From contig NZ_CP008884.1 in assembly GCF_000725385.1 (NCBI RefSeq), positions 1,612,001 to 1,676,000 of the forward strand: DNA of 64,000 nt. Direction: 5' to 3'. The position numbers were made by a program, and so were the translations under genes. Below are positions 32,611 through 41,542 of this stretch, one piece after another; positions within the stretch are counted from its first letter, which is position 1; every line of letters starts with the position of its first letter. The notes under the pieces are model-generated. The model saw nothing but the letters and a program-made list of their open reading frames with translations, made no database searches and had not been told where the DNA came from. The stretch is from Dyella japonica A8. Its GTDB lineage: Bacteria > Pseudomonadota > Gammaproteobacteria > Xanthomonadales > Rhodanobacteraceae.

Positions 32611-35600
32611 TTACGCGTTGATGTTGGTGGCGTCGGCAACCCTCGCCGTCGCACCGTTCTTGTTGTCTACGAAGTCCGCAATACGAAGCGCGATCAGGCC
32701 TGGCAGCACGATGTCTGCCTCCCCCAGGTCTTCGCGCCGACCCATACCGATGGCGACCATGCCCGCGGCGTGAATGCTGTCGACACCCGCGGCGGCGTCT
32801 TCCACGCCGAGGCAGGCCTCCGGCGGCACGCCCAGACCTGCGGCGGCCGCCAGGAAAATTTCCGGATCGGGTTTGGAGCGCTCGATGCGAGCGGCGTCCA
32901 CGATGTAGTCGAACAGAGGGGCGATGCCGAGCCGTTCGAGCAGCAGCGGCGCGTTGCGGCTGGCGGACGCCAGGCCAATGCGCAGTCCTGCCGCGCGAAC
33001 CGATTCCACCGCGTCGCGGGCACCGGGCAGCAGCTGGTCCGGGCCGAAGCTTTCGATGCGTTCGACGTAGTAGCCGTTCTTGCGCGCCTCCAGCTCACAC
33101 TTTTCCTGCTCGCCGTAGGCGCGCGGGGCGCGCTCCAGCAGGATGTCCAGCGAACCGCGCCGGTCGACGCCCTTCATGCGCGCGGCGATGTCCTCGTCGA
33201 AGGGCGCGCCGATTTCCCGTGCCAGGCGCTCCCACGCCGCGCGATGCACCACGGCCGTGTCGGCGATGACGCCGTCGAGGTCGAAGATCACGGCCTGCAG
33301 CGGGGCTTTCATCACCTGATGCCGGTGCGTGCGGGACACGGGCTCGCCGTTGCGCACGCGCAGGGCTTCGCCGGCATGGCGGAACGTTACCTGGTCACCG
33401 CGCGTCACGGTGTAGCGCACGCCGTTCGCGTCGACGTCCACGCGCAGGTGCGCACCGCGCCAGCTGATGCCGAAGCGGTAGCTGCGCCACGCGCCCGGCA
33501 ATTGCGGATGAAGGCTCAGTTCGCCGTCGACCACGCGCATGCCGCCATAGCCCCAGGCCAGCGACAGCCAACTACCGGCCATCGCGGCCATGTGCAGGCC
33601 GTGGGCGGCGTTGCCGTGGAGGTCGTCCAGGTCGACGCGCAAGGTGTCCTGGAAATAGTGCCAGGCTTTCTCCATGGCCCCGACTTCGGCGGCCATTACG
33701 CTGAACGTGGATGCCGACAGCGTGGAGTCATGCACGGTGACGCCTTCGTAGTAATCGAAGTTGCGTCGCTTGGCGGCGACCGGCACGCCGTCGCCCGCCA
33801 GCATCAGCGCCAGCATGGCATCGGCCTGTTTGCACACCTGGTGGCGATAGATGGTGAGCGGGTGCAGTTCCAGCAGCAGCGGGCGCTTGCCTTCGCCTGT
33901 ACTGCGGGCGGGCATGCGCGGCTTGTCGAGGAAGGTGTCGTCCTGCGGGAAGATGCGGAGCTGTGCGTCTTCGGCCAGATACATCTGCTCGGCGGCGCGC
34001 TGCCACTGCATGATCTCGAATGGCTCAAGGCCGATGCGGCGCGACAGTTCCGCATACAGCGCCGGCGCGGTGTCCTGCAGCCAGTGCGCCACGGCAGCCG
34101 CGTCCCGCAGGTGCCGTTGCGCCATGCGGTTGGTGTAATGGTTGTTGTCGACCAGTGCTGTGTATTCGTCCGGACCGGTGACGCCGTGAATACAGAAGGC
34201 ACCATCGCGGCGCGGGTTGAAGTGGCCGATGTCCAGCCACACGCGCGCCGTCTCGAACAGCATTTCGGCGCCGGCGTCGCGCAGGAACGCCTCGTCGCCG
34301 GTGCCGTCCACATAGTGGCGGATCGCCCAGGCCACGGCGGCATTGATGTGGTACTGCGCCGAACCGCTGGGGAAATAGGCGGAACATTCGTCGCCGCTGA
34401 TGGTGCGCCACGCATACAGCGCGCCGCGTGCGTGATTGAGTTCGCGGGCGTGCGCGCGGGCGCGCTCCAGCGTGCCGTGGCGGTACATCAGCATGCTGCG
34501 TGCCACGTGCGGTGCCACCGCGACCATCGCCGGCAGCATGAATACCTCGGCATCCCAGAAGTAGTGCCCTTCGTAGCCTTCACCGGTGAGGCCCTTGGCG
34601 GCCGTGCTGCCCAGGCCGTCGCGGCTGCTGGACTGGAACACGTGGAAGAGGTTGAAGCGCAGTGCCTGTTCGGTGGCGTCATCACCGTCGATGGCCAGGT
34701 CGGCGTTCTGCCACAGCTGCGCCAGCATGCTGGTCTGACGGGTGAGCAGCGCGCCGTGACCCAGCGCATGTGCGTTGGCCAGCTCATGCGCGGTACGCGC
34801 CAGCAGTTCCGCGTCGGTATCGGTGCCACCGGGCTGGGTCCATGCGTACGCGACGTACTTTTCCAGCACCACGGAGCGGCCGGGGGACAGCTTGCCCTCG
34901 AACACCTGCATGACCCCGTGCGGGGCGAGATTGGCCAGGCGGAAGCGCAGGCTGTCGTTGACCACGGCGTGCTGCTGCATGCAGGCCACGCGGATGTCGC
35001 TGTGGGCGGTGCACTGAAGCACATGCGAGGTCGACTCGCCAGCTGCCGCGTCGATCGTCGCCAGGCCGCCGTCGACGCGGGTGCCGATGCGCGGGTCATC
35101 GCCTTGTTCGGTGGCGTTACGCGCGGTGCTGATGGAGGACTCCAGCGTCACCGGCCCGGTGTAGTCGATCGAATGCACGCGGAAGCGGATGGCCAGCAGG
35201 GCCGGGCGATCCAGGCTGACGATGCGCTCCGCCTCGATCAGCAGCGTGGCGCCTTCCGGCGAACGCCAGCCCAGCTGGCGGCGGTAGCAGCCGCTGCGCA
35301 GGTCCAGCGCGCGCTCGAAGTACTGCCATTCGCCTTCGCCAAGGCGCACCGGCGTATCGCCCAGGCGCAGGTGGATGCGGGTGGCGTCGGCCACGGGGAT
35401 GCGCGTGTCGGTGTGGGCGGCGAAGCCGGGGAAGCGTTCGTGGTACTCGATGGGCGTGCGTTCCCACGCCCCGGCGAGGAAACAGCCCTGGCTGGGGCTG
35501 TCATCTTCTTCCAGGCCGCCGCGCACACCCAGCGCGCCGTTGGACAGAGCGAACAGGCTCTCGTCCTGGGCGAAGCAGGCGGGATCGACGCGACGGCTGG

Positions 35601-35670
35601 TGACGACCCAGGGGTCGTGCCGGGCACGATCAGAGGGCGGCAACGCCTGCGCCGTTTCTCGATGATCCAA
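32611..35670 (-). CDS. GH65 glycoside phosphorylase fused to beta-phosphoglucomutase
   Basis: A 1019-residue fusion. Residues about 20-780 are a GH65 phosphorylase: DPWVVTSRRVDPACFA and FALSNGALGVRGG at the N-terminus, GHYFWDAEVFMLP, and the catalytic-acid block HGVTGPDEYTALV (about 500). Residues about 787-1019 are a HAD-type beta-phosphoglucomutase: FDLDGVIADTA, ASASRN, SKPDPEIF and GVEDAAAGVDS. Phosphorolysis gives glucose plus beta-glucose-1-P, and the mutase converts the latter to glucose-6-P. Maltose, trehalose or kojibiose specificity cannot be told. The TTG at 35670 is the chosen start: GGGGAGAGG lies just upstream, and upstream codons run into the operators. Confidence 0.88.
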   Translation of the reverse strand: MDHRETAQALPPSDRARHDPWVVTSRRVDPACFAQDESLFALSNGALGVRGGLEEDDSPSQGCFLAGAWERTPIEYHERFPGFAAHTDTRIPVADATRIHLRLGDTPVRLGEGEWQYFERALDLRSGCYRRQLGWRSPEGATLLIEAERIVSLDRPALLAIRFRVHSIDYTGPVTLESSISTARNATEQGDDPRIGTRVDGGLATIDAAAGESTSHVLQCTAHSDIRVACMQQHAVVNDSLRFRLANLAPHGVMQVFEGKLSPGRSVVLEKYVAYAWTQPGGTDTDAELLARTAHELANAHALGHGALLTRQTSMLAQLWQNADLAIDGDDATEQALRFNLFHVFQSSSRDGLGSTAAKGLTGEGYEGHYFWDAEVFMLPAMVAVAPHVARSMLMYRHGTLERARAHARELNHARGALYAWRTISGDECSAYFPSGSAQYHINAAVAWAIRHYVDGTGDEAFLRDAGAEMLFETARVWLDIGHFNPRRDGAFCIHGVTGPDEYTALVDNNHYTNRMAQRHLRDAAAVAHWLQDTAPALYAELSRRIGLEPFEIMQWQRAAEQMYLAEDAQLRIFPQDDTFLDKPRMPARSTGEGKRPLLLELHPLTIYRHQVCKQADAMLALMLAGDGVPVAAKRRNFDYYEGVTVHDSTLSASTFSVMAAEVGAMEKAWHYFQDTLRVDLDDLHGNAAHGLHMAAMAGSWLSLAWGYGGMRVVDGELSLHPQLPGAWRSYRFGISWRGAHLRVDVDANGVRYTVTRGDQVTFRHAGEALRVRNGEPVSRTHRHQVMKAPLQAVIFDLDGVIADTAVVHRAAWERLAREIGAPFDEDIAARMKGVDRRGSLDILLERAPRAYGEQEKCELEARKNGYYVERIESFGPDQLLPGARDAVESVRAAGLRIGLASASRNAPLLLERLGIAPLFDYIVDAARIERSKPDPEIFLAAAAGLGVPPEACLGVEDAAAGVDSIHAAGMVAIGMGRREDLGEADIVLPGLIALRIADFVDNKNGATARVADATNINA

Positions 35671-35757
35671 CGTCCTCTCCCCGCTGCGCTGTTTGCTTCC
35701 CGTCTCGCCCGTCGTCGTGTGGGTGAGGCGTAGGTTCTTATGTGGGGGCGGAGCTTC

Positions 35758-35801
35758 GCAGCAATTGTTATCGATATCAAGACATCGATAACAATTGCTG
35801 C
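35758..35801. promoter_or_regulatory. Perfect 18-bp inverted repeat, predicted LacI operator pair
   Basis: GCAGCAATTGTTATCGAT (35758-35775) is repeated in reverse complement at 35784-35801, with 8 bases between. Each arm carries the ATCGAT core that also occurs at 35825. The repeat lies 88 bases upstream of the GH65 fusion start and between two divergent genes, one of them a LacI regulator. Confidence 0.75.
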
Positions 35802-35819
35802 AACACAACATGGTTGCGT

Positions 35820-35835
35820 ATGATATCGATATCAT
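35820..35835. promoter_or_regulatory. Perfect 16-bp palindrome, predicted third LacI operator
   Basis: ATGATATCGATATCAT is a perfect palindrome centred on the same ATCGAT core. It lies 41 bases, about four helical turns, from the second core, a spacing that would suit cooperative repressor binding. Confidence 0.7.
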
Positions 35836-36024
35836 GCACGAGTGTTGCTTGATCCCGGGCAAAGGCTTGCGAAACAGGCCCGGACGCCGGTGTGACCGAC
35901 CGGTACGCGCGATGCCGTACGGTGTTGGACGTTAAGAACGCAAACCGCGACACTGTCCCGGTTTGCCAAGGTTGGCCGGCGCGTGGGAGCCGCGCGACCG
36001 CTCACAGGACATCGGGGCCAGGTC

Positions 36025-37032
36025 TTGAGTCGTCACCAAAAGAACCGCCAGGGAGCCGTGCCTTCCGCCAGTCTCACCATGGCGGATCTGGCGAAGATGG
36101 CCGGCGTATCCAAGATCACCATTTCGCGGGCCTTGAGTGACAGCCCGCTGGTGAATCGCGAAACGCGCGAGCGTTTGCAGGCCCTGGCCCAGGAGGCGGG
36201 TTACAAGCTCAATGTCAGCGCGCGCAACCTGCGCCTGCGCCGCAGCCATACGGTGGCGGTGATCGTGGAAATGAAGCCCTCGCACGACCGCACCATGCTC
36301 GACCCCTACCCGCTGGTGCTGCTGGGCGGTATCTCCCAGGAGCTGACCGCGCACGGCTACAGCGTCCTGCTTACCACTCGCCAAGGGGCCACAGCGGCAG
36401 CGGTGCAGGCGGCGGATGGGCTGATCCTGCTCGGTCAGGGTTCGCGGCAGGACGCGGTGCGCCGCTTCGACAAGCTGGGCCTGCCCATGGTGGTGTGGGG
36501 CGCGCCGGGCGACGAGCACGTGGTGGTGGGCAGCGACAACCGCCAGGGCGGCCGCGTGGTGGCGGAGCATTTCGTCAGCCTGGGGCGCCGCAACCCGGTG
36601 TTCGTGGGCAACCCCAACCATCCGGAGATCTTCGAGCGACTCACCGGTTTCGTGGATGCGCTGGCCGCGCACGGCATCAAGCCGCTGTTGATCCGCCGCG
36701 ACGAATTCACCCTGGCGTCGGGTGGAGACGCCATGCACTCGCTGATGGATCGCGCCGTGCCGTTCGATGCCGTGTTCGCCTGCAGCGACCTGCTGGCCAT
36801 GGGAGCCATCCGCGCGCTCAACAAACTGGGCCGCACCGTGCCCGGCGATGTGTCCGTGGTGGGGTATGACGACATGCCGCTCGCCGCCAGCTTCCTGCCG
36901 CCGCTCAGCTCCGTGCGACAAGACTGGCAGGAAGGTGGCACCCTGCTGGCGCGCAAGGTGCTGGCGATGATCAACGACCAGCAGGAGCAGTCGGAAACGC
37001 TGCCGGTGGAGCTGGTGGTTCGCGAAACCTGA
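36025..37032 (+). CDS. LacI family regulator of the alpha-glucoside locus
   Basis: A 335-residue LacI/GalR protein (from the TTG at 36025). The helix-turn-helix LTMADLAKMAGVSKITISRA lies at about residues 17-36, followed by a hinge and a sugar-sensing domain (about 75-335). The start is uncertain: GTG at 35983 and 36022, TTG at 36025 and ATG at 36079 are in frame, and only weak ribosome-binding sites are seen (CAGG before 36025). It is divergent from the GH65-TonB receptor-MFS-trehalase-esterase operon and is the obvious candidate for binding the three ATCGAT-core operators between them. Confidence 0.87.
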   Translation: MSRHQKNRQGAVPSASLTMADLAKMAGVSKITISRALSDSPLVNRETRERLQALAQEAGYKLNVSARNLRLRRSHTVAVIVEMKPSHDRTMLDPYPLVLLGGISQELTAHGYSVLLTTRQGATAAAVQAADGLILLGQGSRQDAVRRFDKLGLPMVVWGAPGDEHVVVGSDNRQGGRVVAEHFVSLGRRNPVFVGNPNHPEIFERLTGFVDALAAHGIKPLLIRRDEFTLASGGDAMHSLMDRAVPFDAVFACSDLLAMGAIRALNKLGRTVPGDVSVVGYDDMPLAASFLPPLSSVRQDWQEGGTLLARKVLAMINDQQEQSETLPVELVVRET

Positions 37033-37042
37033 GCGCGCGCCC

Positions 37043-37327
37043 CTGTAGGAGCGCACTCGTGCGCGACCGCAGCGCTTCGTTGTTACCTCATCGCAGGCCC
37101 GTCGCCCACAGGGTGGGCTCCCACAAAAGAGTGATGGGCGCGGAGGTCCTGTAGGAGCGCACTTGTGCGCGACCGCAGCGCTTCGTCGTTACCTTGCCGC
37201 ACGGCCGTCGCCCTCAGGGTGGACTCCCACAAAAGAGCGAGGCGCGGCTGGCTTCGGTGGGAGCGCACCCTGTGCGCGACTGCAGCGCTTCGTCGTTACC
37301 TTGTCGCGCACAAGTGCGCTCCTACAG
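37043..37327. repeat. Tandem array of three REP pairs (period about 106 bp)
   Basis: Left REPs start at 37043, 37149 and 37256. Their inverted partners are at 37101-37124, 37207-37230 and 37303-37327. Two left copies and the last right copy use the GTAGGAGCGCACTYGTGCGC variant; the others use the GTGGGAGCGCACCCTGTGC variant. Between left and right halves the phrase GCAGCGCTTCGTYGTTACCT is kept in all three. This array fills the whole 325-base gap between the LacI gene and pilS. Confidence 0.85.
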
Positions 37328-37357
37328 AAAAGCGTGGCTCGCAATCAGGAAATGGAG

Positions 37358-39004
37358 TTAGCCGGTGGCCGCGGCGTCACCGGTCGCCTTGCCCATGCGT
37401 GCCGGCGTCAGCACCAGGCGGAAGCAGCTGCCGCCACCCGCCACGCGCACGTATTCCAGTGACGCCTGATTGGCCTCGCTCATCTGGCGAGCGAGGTACA
37501 GGCCCAGGCCGGTGCCGTATTCGTGCGTCGTGTAGAACGGCTCGAAAATCTGCGCAGCGACTTTCGGCGCGATGCCGGGGCCGCGATCGATCACTTCAAG
37601 AATCGGCACGCCGTGCTCGCCGTGACGCGCCACCACCATCACGCGGGCGGGTTCACCCGGCATGCGGCCGTAGCGCAGGGCGTTCTGCACGAGGTTCCAC
37701 ACCACCTGCTGCAGCTGCTGCGGGTCGGCCACGGCGGCCACGGGCGTGCTGGCCTGGATCACGCGCAGCGAGTCTTCGCCCAGGTCGTTGCCCTGGCGGT
37801 ACTCGTCCACGAACAGGTTGGCCCAGGTGCCCAGGTCCAGGGTTTCCGGCCGCGAGCGTTCGCGCCGCGACAGCTGCAGGATGTTTTCGATGATCTCGTT
37901 CAGGCGCACGCAGTGGTTGTTGATGATCTCCACCATGCGCTGGTCGGTCGGCGGCAGGTCCTCCGACTCGGCCAGCAGCTGCGCCGAGTAGCGGATGGCC
38001 GCCAGCGGATTGCGGATCTCGTGCGCGATCGAGGCGGAGAGACGGCCCAGCGAACTGAGCGTCAGCTCCTCGGCGCGACGCGACACCAGCGAGGTGTCGT
38101 CCAGGAAGATCAGCACGTGCGAGTCGTCGTTGGGCGCCAGGCGGCTGAAGCGCGGCACCACTTCGGGCACGCCGTCGGCGAGCTGGGTGGCCGACTCGTC
38201 CAGCTTGCCGGAGGTCATCCAGTGATACAGGCGGCGGGACAGCTCCGGCGCCACGCGGCCCAGGTCGCGCTGGTCAGCGGTGGGGTTGCCCAGCAGCATC
38301 CAGGCCGATTCGTTCATCTGGTGGACGCGGTTGGCGTCGTCCACCAGCAGCACGCCGGTCTTCATGCGGCGGATGATCAGTTCGTTGACCTGGGCTAGGT
38401 TGGCCAGGTCCACGCCGCGCTGCTCGGCCAGCGCCTCGCTGGCGCGGATCTGGCGGCTCAGCACGTAGCAGAGCATGGTGATGGCGAAGTAGGCGAGGCC
38501 GAACAGGCTCGATTCGAGCAGCTCCCGGTCCATGCCCGCCTGGCCGTGTTGCACTTCGATGACCGAGTGCCCGATCACCCCCAGGGTGGCCAGCGACGCA
38601 AAAAAACACGACAGGCGCAGCGGCAGGATCAGCGCGCCGGCGGCCAGGTTCACCGCCAGCATCATGGCGATGCCGATGCGGGCATCGTGCATGGTGATGA
38701 TGGCCAGCACCGCCGCGATGATGTCCACCACCAGGGCAGCCGATACCGTCCAGCGGATGTACGGGGTGGATCGGCGGGTCAGCGACAGCATGCCCAGCGC
38801 GAACAGCAGGAACAGCACCCCCACGCCGCGGGCCAGGCCGACGTCGGCCAGCTTGGGCCAGCCCAGCGTGCTGGGACTCAGCGCCAGGCCCACGTAGACC
38901 AGGGCCTGGGCCAGCCGGAAGCAGTTGAGGAACAGCAATTCGTGGCGCGCGGCCTCGGGAGCGGGGCGCGCGTTGGGGTAGGCAGACTGCACGGTGCTGG
39001 ACAC
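37358..39004 (-). CDS. pilS: Type IV pilus sensor histidine kinase PilS
   Basis: A 548-residue protein. Six hydrophobic segments in the first 205 residues form the PilS-type membrane sensor. A PAS-like domain follows (about 210-320), then HisKA with SASIAHEIRNPLAAI (histidine about 345) and a HATPase domain with QNALRYG, DRGPGIAP and GTGLGLYLARQM. The GTG at 39004 has a GAGAGAG run upstream. Its neighbour sucC is divergent, as in other Xanthomonadales. Its cognate regulator pilR is not adjacent but lies 11.6 kb downstream. Confidence 0.9.
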   Translation of the reverse strand: MSSTVQSAYPNARPAPEAARHELLFLNCFRLAQALVYVGLALSPSTLGWPKLADVGLARGVGVLFLLFALGMLSLTRRSTPYIRWTVSAALVVDIIAAVLAIITMHDARIGIAMMLAVNLAAGALILPLRLSCFFASLATLGVIGHSVIEVQHGQAGMDRELLESSLFGLAYFAITMLCYVLSRQIRASEALAEQRGVDLANLAQVNELIIRRMKTGVLLVDDANRVHQMNESAWMLLGNPTADQRDLGRVAPELSRRLYHWMTSGKLDESATQLADGVPEVVPRFSRLAPNDDSHVLIFLDDTSLVSRRAEELTLSSLGRLSASIAHEIRNPLAAIRYSAQLLAESEDLPPTDQRMVEIINNHCVRLNEIIENILQLSRRERSRPETLDLGTWANLFVDEYRQGNDLGEDSLRVIQASTPVAAVADPQQLQQVVWNLVQNALRYGRMPGEPARVMVVARHGEHGVPILEVIDRGPGIAPKVAAQIFEPFYTTHEYGTGLGLYLARQMSEANQASLEYVRVAGGGSCFRLVLTPARMGKATGDAAATG

Positions 39005-39302
39005 CTGGCGGGCTCTCTCGGCGGGTCAGAGGGCGGTTTTAACCAGTATAGACGGGGCTTTCACACTCTGGGTGGGCGGCCCCCCGCCGTGTGTCGGCGG
39101 GGCCCCTTCACGGCGCGCCCCTTTCCATCGGGGGCCGCTTCCGCGAAAATAGGCGGCCGTATTGCGCGGTTTTCGTCATGTCGACAGGCCTGACGGCGGC
39201 GCACTGCATCCGGCAGCGCTTGTACCGCCGTCGTTCCCCTGACCGTATGGGCCCCCACAGTCCATCACGGCCGCCATGTTTCCCCGTACTCTCGAGGTAT
39301 CC
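39005..39302. other. Divergent pilS/sucC intergenic region
   Basis: 298 bases without a gene. A GC-rich hairpin (about 39078-39107, GGCCCCCCGCCG-TGTGT-CGGCGGGGCC with one bulge) lies in the sucC-proximal half of the message or near its promoter. CCAGTATAGACG near 39043 contains a TATAGA that could serve as a -10 element. No other feature is recognised. Confidence 0.4.
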
Positions 39303-40466
39303 ATGAATTTCCACGAGTACCAGGCCAAAGAATTGTTCGCGAAGTACGGCATCGCCGTGCCGCCGGGCAAGGTCGCCAACTCTCCCGATGCCGCTGTCGA
39401 CGCCGCCAAGCACCTTGGTGGTTCGCAGTGGATGGTCAAGGCTCAGATCCACGCAGGCGGCCGCGGCAAGGCCGGCGGCGTCAAGTTCTGCAAGAGCCTC
39501 GACGACGTGCGCGCAGCTGCCAAGGGCATGCTGGGCACCAACATGGAAACCTACCAGTCCGCCGGCCGTGCGCTGCCGGTGAACCTGGTGCTGGTGACGG
39601 ACGCCACCAACATCGCCAAGGAACTGTATCTGTCGATCCTGACGGATCGCGATTCCAAGTCGATCTCGTTCATCGCCTCCAAGCACGGCGGCGTGGACAT
39701 CGAGCAGGTTGCCAAGGACACGCCGGAAGACATCCACACCATCGTGGTGGACTTCGTGGAAGGCCTGCAGCCGTACCAGTGCCGCCAGCTCGGCTTCGCC
39801 ATGGACCTCAACGCGAAGCAGGTCGGCCAGCTGACCAAGATCATGCTGGGCCTGTACAAGCTGTTCAACGAGAAGGACCTGTCCCTGGTCGAGCTGAACC
39901 CGCTCGCCATCCTCGAAGACGGCAACCTCGCCGCCCTCGACGGCAAGGTCAACTCCGACGACAACGCCGAGTTCCGTCACCCGGACCTGGCCGCCATGCG
40001 CGACCTGACCCAGGAAGACCAGGCCGAAGCGGCTGCCGTGCAGCACAACCTCAACTACGTGACGATGGACGGCTCCATCGGCTGCATGGTCAACGGCGCA
40101 GGCCTGGCCATGGCCACCATGGACGTGATCCAGCTGGCAGGCGGCGAGCCGGCCAACTTCCTTGACGTCGGCGGCGGCGCCACCAAGGAACGCGTCACCG
40201 AGGCGTTCAAGCTCATCCTCTCCTCCGACAAGGTGAAGGCCATCCTGGTCAACATCTTCGGCGGCATCGTGCGTTGCGACCTGATCGCCGAAGGCATCAT
40301 CGCGGCCGTGAAGGAAGTGGGTCTGAAGATCCCCGTCGTGGTGCGCCTGCAGGGCACCAATGTGGAGCTGGGCCGCGAACTGCTGGCCAACTCCGGCCTG
40401 GCGATCACGCCGGCTGACGATCTCAACGATGCGGCGCAGAAAGCCGTGGCTGCGGCCAAGGCCTGA
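39303..40466 (+). CDS. sucC: Succinyl-CoA synthetase beta subunit
   Basis: A 387-residue ADP-forming succinate-CoA ligase beta subunit, the usual length. It begins [20 protein letters not shown], has an ATP-grasp domain ([16 protein letters not shown], about 43-58) and ends with the CoA-ligase domain ([13 protein letters not shown], then [16 protein letters not shown]). The upstream frame is open but the canonical N-terminus fixes the start at 39303. It is followed by sucD after 14 bases. It forms a TCA-cycle complex with SucD that makes ATP from succinyl-CoA. Confidence 0.97.
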   Translation: MNFHEYQAKELFAKYGIAVPPGKVANSPDAAVDAAKHLGGSQWMVKAQIHAGGRGKAGGVKFCKSLDDVRAAAKGMLGTNMETYQSAGRALPVNLVLVTDATNIAKELYLSILTDRDSKSISFIASKHGGVDIEQVAKDTPEDIHTIVVDFVEGLQPYQCRQLGFAMDLNAKQVGQLTKIMLGLYKLFNEKDLSLVELNPLAILEDGNLAALDGKVNSDDNAEFRHPDLAAMRDLTQEDQAEAAAVQHNLNYVTMDGSIGCMVNGAGLAMATMDVIQLAGGEPANFLDVGGGATKERVTEAFKLILSSDKVKAILVNIFGGIVRCDLIAEGIIAAVKEVGLKIPVVVRLQGTNVELGRELLANSGLAITPADDLNDAAQKAVAAAKA

Positions 40467-40480
40467 GGAGCAAAAGAACC

Positions 40481-41356
40481 ATGAGCGTTCTCGTCAACAA
40501 GAACACCAAGGTCCTCGTGCAGGGCTTCACCGGCCAGCAGGGCACCTTCCACGCGCAGCAGGCGCTGGACTACGGCACCAAGGTCGTCGGCGGCGTGACC
40601 CCGGGCAAGGGCGGCACCTCGCACATCGGCCTGCCGGTCTTCAACTCGGTCGCCGAGGCTGTCGATGAAACCGGCGCCGATGCGTCCGTCATCTTCGTGC
40701 CGCCGCCGTTCGCGGCCGACTCGATCCTCGAAGCCATCGATGCCGGCATCAAGGTCATCGTGGCGATCACCGAGGGCATCCCGGTGCTGGACATGCTGCG
40801 CGTGAAGAACGTGCTGGCACAGCATCCGGAAACCGTGCTGATCGGGCCGAACTGCCCCGGCATCATCACCCCGGGCGAGTGCAAGATCGGCATCATGCCG
40901 GGTCACATCCACATGCCGGGCAAGGTCGGCATCGTCTCGCGCTCCGGCACGCTGACGTACGAATCGGTGTTCCAGACCACCAACGAAGGCCTGGGCCAGT
41001 CCACGGTCATCGGCATCGGCGGCGACCCGATCAACGGCCTGAGCTTCATCGACTGCCTGAAGATGTTCCAGGACGATCCGCAGACCGAAGGCATCATCAT
41101 GGTCGGCGAAATCGGCGGTTCGGCTGAAGAAGACGCTGCCGAGTTCATCGGCGAGTACGTCACCAAGCCGGTGGTCTCGTTCATCGCTGGCGCTTCGGCC
41201 CCTCCGGGCAAGCGCATGGGCCATGCCGGCGCCATCATCTCGGGCGGCAAGGGCACGGCGGCTGCGAAGTTCGCTGCGCTGGAGAAGGCGGGCGTCACCA
41301 CGGTGAAGTCCCCGGCCGACCTCGGCAAGACCCTCGCCGGTCTGATGAAGAAGTAA
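40481..41356 (+). CDS. sucD: Succinyl-CoA synthetase alpha subunit
   Basis: A 291-residue alpha subunit. The CoA-binding Rossmann domain starts [20 protein letters not shown], and the phosphohistidine is in [14 protein letters not shown] (about 246). [16 protein letters not shown] lies in the ligase domain. It is translated just after sucC (14-base gap, GGAG upstream) and ends before a strong terminator. Confidence 0.97.
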   Translation: MSVLVNKNTKVLVQGFTGQQGTFHAQQALDYGTKVVGGVTPGKGGTSHIGLPVFNSVAEAVDETGADASVIFVPPPFAADSILEAIDAGIKVIVAITEGIPVLDMLRVKNVLAQHPETVLIGPNCPGIITPGECKIGIMPGHIHMPGKVGIVSRSGTLTYESVFQTTNEGLGQSTVIGIGGDPINGLSFIDCLKMFQDDPQTEGIIMVGEIGGSAEEDAAEFIGEYVTKPVVSFIAGASAPPGKRMGHAGAIISGGKGTAAAKFAALEKAGVTTVKSPADLGKTLAGLMKK

Positions 41357-41377
41357 TCGGGTTTTATTACCGATATG

Positions 41378-41410
41378 AAAAGGGCCGCAGCGATGCGGCC
41401 CTTTTTCTTT
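41378..41410. terminator. sucCD terminator (bidirectional with argP)
   Basis: AAAAGGGCCGCA and TGCGGCCCTTTT pair over 12 bp around GCGA, followed by further T residues. The flanking A-run and T-run let it work in both directions between the convergent sucD and argP genes. Confidence 0.9.
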
Positions 41411-41439
41411 GCGCGTAAGTCACGGTGCGATCGCCTTCC

Positions 41440-41519
41440 TGCGGGAGCGCACCCTGTGCGCGACGGCGCTGTGCCGCTGCCTCGTCGCGGGTTTGTCGCC
41501 CACAGGGTGGGCTCCCACA
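41440..41519. repeat. REP pair (inverted) between sucD and argP
   Basis: The left REP (41440-41464, TGCGGGAGCGCACCCTGTGC then GCGAC) and the right REP (41495-41519, GTCGCCCACAGGGTGGGCTC then CCACA) lie between convergent genes, just after the terminator. Confidence 0.85.
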
Positions 41520-41542
41520 AAAGGCCTGCAGGGAGTTCGGCG

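Noticed and set aside
32503..35733. A 1076-codon plus-strand frame opposite the GH65 fusion
   Set aside because: It shadows a conserved two-domain enzyme. No ribosome-binding site or recognisable domain is seen.
37043..37327. Possible CRISPR array
   Set aside because: The units are inverted REP pairs of about 106 bp with conserved middles. There are no unique spacers of constant length and no cas genes.
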